A DNA stretch of 6,583 nt from Candidatus Omnitrophota bacterium. GTDB taxonomy: Bacteria > Omnitrophota > Gorgyraeia > Gygaellales > Profunditerraquicolaceae. Shown in pieces: positions 5,874-6,583 of this stretch. The notes under the pieces were generated by a model that did no database searches, was not told where the DNA came from, and saw only the letters and a list, made by a program, of their open reading frames with translations. The position numbers were made by a program, and so were the translations under genes. The first letter of the stretch is position 1, and each line of letters starts with the position of its first letter. Location of the stretch: NCBI GenBank assembly GCA_030018895.1, contig JASEHM010000058.1:1-6583 (forward strand). The letters are read 5' to 3'.

Positions 5874-6488
5874 ATGGCATCTAGTCAATCAAAATTAGAA
5901 TTAAAGGTAGGTGTCTTTGTTTTTGCGGGGCTGGTGATTTTAAGTATTTTTATTTTGTCAATTGAGAGATATAAAAAATGGAATCTTACCTACCGCGTTC
6001 ATCTTACTTTTAATTTTGTAAACGGAGTTAAACTTGGCGCTCCTGTGAGGTTCGCAGGCGTAGATGTGGGTGATGTAAAGGAAATAAACCTTAAATTTAT
6101 CCCTCAGGAAAACAGGACTAAGGTTGATTTGATTTGTAGGATTAGATGGGATATTAAGATACCTTCTGATTCTGTTGTATGGATTAATACCTTAGGGCTA
6201 TTAGGCGAAAAATATGTTGAGATTATGCCGGGAAAGGATTACGTTAAGATTGTGCATGAGAATCAGGAATTAGCAGGGCAGGACCCTATCCTTATGAATG
6301 AGACAATGGTTTTAGCTAAAAATATCGTTTCAAATCTTGATGAAAGTATTGTTAAATTAAAAAACGGAGAAGGTACTATAGGAAAACTTCTTTTTAATGA
6401 TATGATATACAACGATCTTCAGGCGCTTATTTTGGATATAAGAAAAAACCCCTGGAAGCTGTTCTTTAGGACCAAGGAAAAGAAATAG
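5874..6488 (+). CDS. mlaD: MlaD-family MCE-domain lipid-binding protein
   Basis: MlaD is the membrane-anchored, periplasm-facing subunit whose MCE domains form a hexameric ring with a hydrophobic lipid channel on MlaFE. The 204-residue product has a short cytoplasmic N-terminus, one hydrophobic anchor (about 12-30) and a single MCE domain (about 39-118). The MCE domain shows GAPVRFAGVDVGDVKEI (55-71) and the pore-loop segment TLGLLGEKYVEI (106-117). Beyond it, a helical tail contains NGEGTIGKLL (164-173) and ends KNPWKLFF (191-198), a tail pattern seen in many MCE proteins outside Enterobacteria. E. coli MlaD is about 183 residues, so this tail is somewhat longer. It is a single-MCE MlaD type, not a multi-MCE PqiB or YebT type. 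It is last in the operon, with no mlaC or mlaB in the 95 bases that remain. The substrate is inferred to be phospholipid from the family. Confidence 0.92.
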   Translation: MASSQSKLELKVGVFVFAGLVILSIFILSIERYKKWNLTYRVHLTFNFVNGVKLGAPVRFAGVDVGDVKEINLKFIPQENRTKVDLICRIRWDIKIPSDSVVWINTLGLLGEKYVEIMPGKDYVKIVHENQELAGQDPILMNETMVLAKNIVSNLDESIVKLKNGEGTIGKLLFNDMIYNDLQALILDIRKNPWKLFFRTKEKK

Positions 6489-6507
6489 TTCGCAGTTAAT
6501 ACATTTC

Positions 6508-6528
6508 CCCGCCATAATTTGTGGCGGG
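6508..6528 (+). terminator. GC-rich hairpin after mlaD, possible operon end
   Basis: CCCGCCA (6508-6514) pairs perfectly with TGGCGGG (6522-6528) around a 7-base loop, 20 bases after the mlaD stop. It is the most GC-rich stem in the window and ends a co-directional block, which suits a transcript 3' end. However, the following bases are TCGCAATC, without a T-run, on either strand, so it may instead protect the mRNA end or need Rho. Confidence 0.4.
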
Positions 6529-6583
6529 TCGCAATCAGACTGTGTCGCAATTCGTATTTTTCGTCATTGCGAGGAGCTAACGA
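6528..6583. repeat. Probable start of a dispersed GTCATTGCGAGGAG-type repeat, cut by the window edge
   Basis: GTCATTGCGAGGAG (6563-6576) matches, from memory, the beginning of a short palindromic intergenic repeat common in several bacterial phyla, usually continuing with GCGAAGC-like sequence and ending in GCAATC. The left part here contains GTCGCAAT twice (6528-6535 and 6544-6551), and TCGCAAT (6545-6551) is the reverse complement of ATTGCGA (6566-6572), enclosing a T-rich loop (TATTTTT, 6555-6561). The rest lies beyond the window. No coding potential is visible. Confidence 0.5.

Noticed and set aside
5063..5888. Three minus-strand ORFs opposite mlaF and its flanks
   Set aside because: All are antisense to a complete ABC ATPase gene and have low-complexity, unrecognisable translations.
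6489..6583. CRISPR repeat or tRNA gene at the right end
   Set aside because: The short repeats are not regularly spaced with unique spacers, and no cloverleaf or conserved TTCGA arm is present.

Overview
The window holds six complete plus-strand genes in one co-directional block: mcsA, mcsB and clpC (a phosphoarginine-dependent protein quality-control module), followed by mlaE, mlaF and mlaD (an MCE-type phospholipid ABC transporter of the inner membrane). All six are intact, with standard stop codons, family-typical lengths and complete catalytic motifs. The largest internal gap is 74 bases (mlaE to mlaF), and clpC and mlaE overlap by 4 bases, so one transcript is plausible.

Organism. Mla/MCE genes imply a diderm cell. 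McsA-McsB-ClpC is best known from Firmicutes, but there ctsR normally precedes mcsA, and no CtsR gene or GGTCAAA-type operator is visible in the short upstream stretch here. A Gram-negative-type genome of moderate GC (roughly 40% by eye, not computed) with a full McsAB-ClpC set joined to mlaEFD suggests an uncultured diderm lineage. The candidate phylum Omnitrophota is my leading guess; Planctomycetota and relatives are alternatives. This placement is inference.

Layout. Bases 1-82 are non-coding with a plausible extended -10 promoter. mcsA (83-640) encodes the zinc-finger and UVR adaptor/activator. A 12-bp hairpin covers the mcsA stop codon, and mcsB (699-1748), the protein arginine kinase, follows. 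clpC (1787-4222) has a strong Shine-Dalgarno and encodes the AAA+ unfoldase. mlaE (4219-5004) starts inside the clpC stop. The mlaE-mlaF gap carries a second hairpin closely related to the first, then come mlaF (5079-5828) and mlaD (5874-6488). The last 95 bases hold a GC-rich hairpin, probably the end of the operon, and the left part of what looks like a dispersed repeat (GTCATTGCGAGGAG type).

Function. McsB, activated by McsA, should phosphorylate arginines on damaged proteins. ClpC carries the N-domain residues that bind phosphoarginine and the LGF loop that docks ClpP (not encoded here), so marked proteins would go to ClpCP. MlaE, MlaF and MlaD would form the permease, ATPase and MCE-ring core of a lipid transporter; no mlaC, mlaB or mlaA is present. 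The genes are ordinary members of known families. The least expected signals are the two related intergenic hairpins, which differ by paired compensatory changes, and the physical coupling of clpC to mlaE. I did not find a convincing undescribed system.
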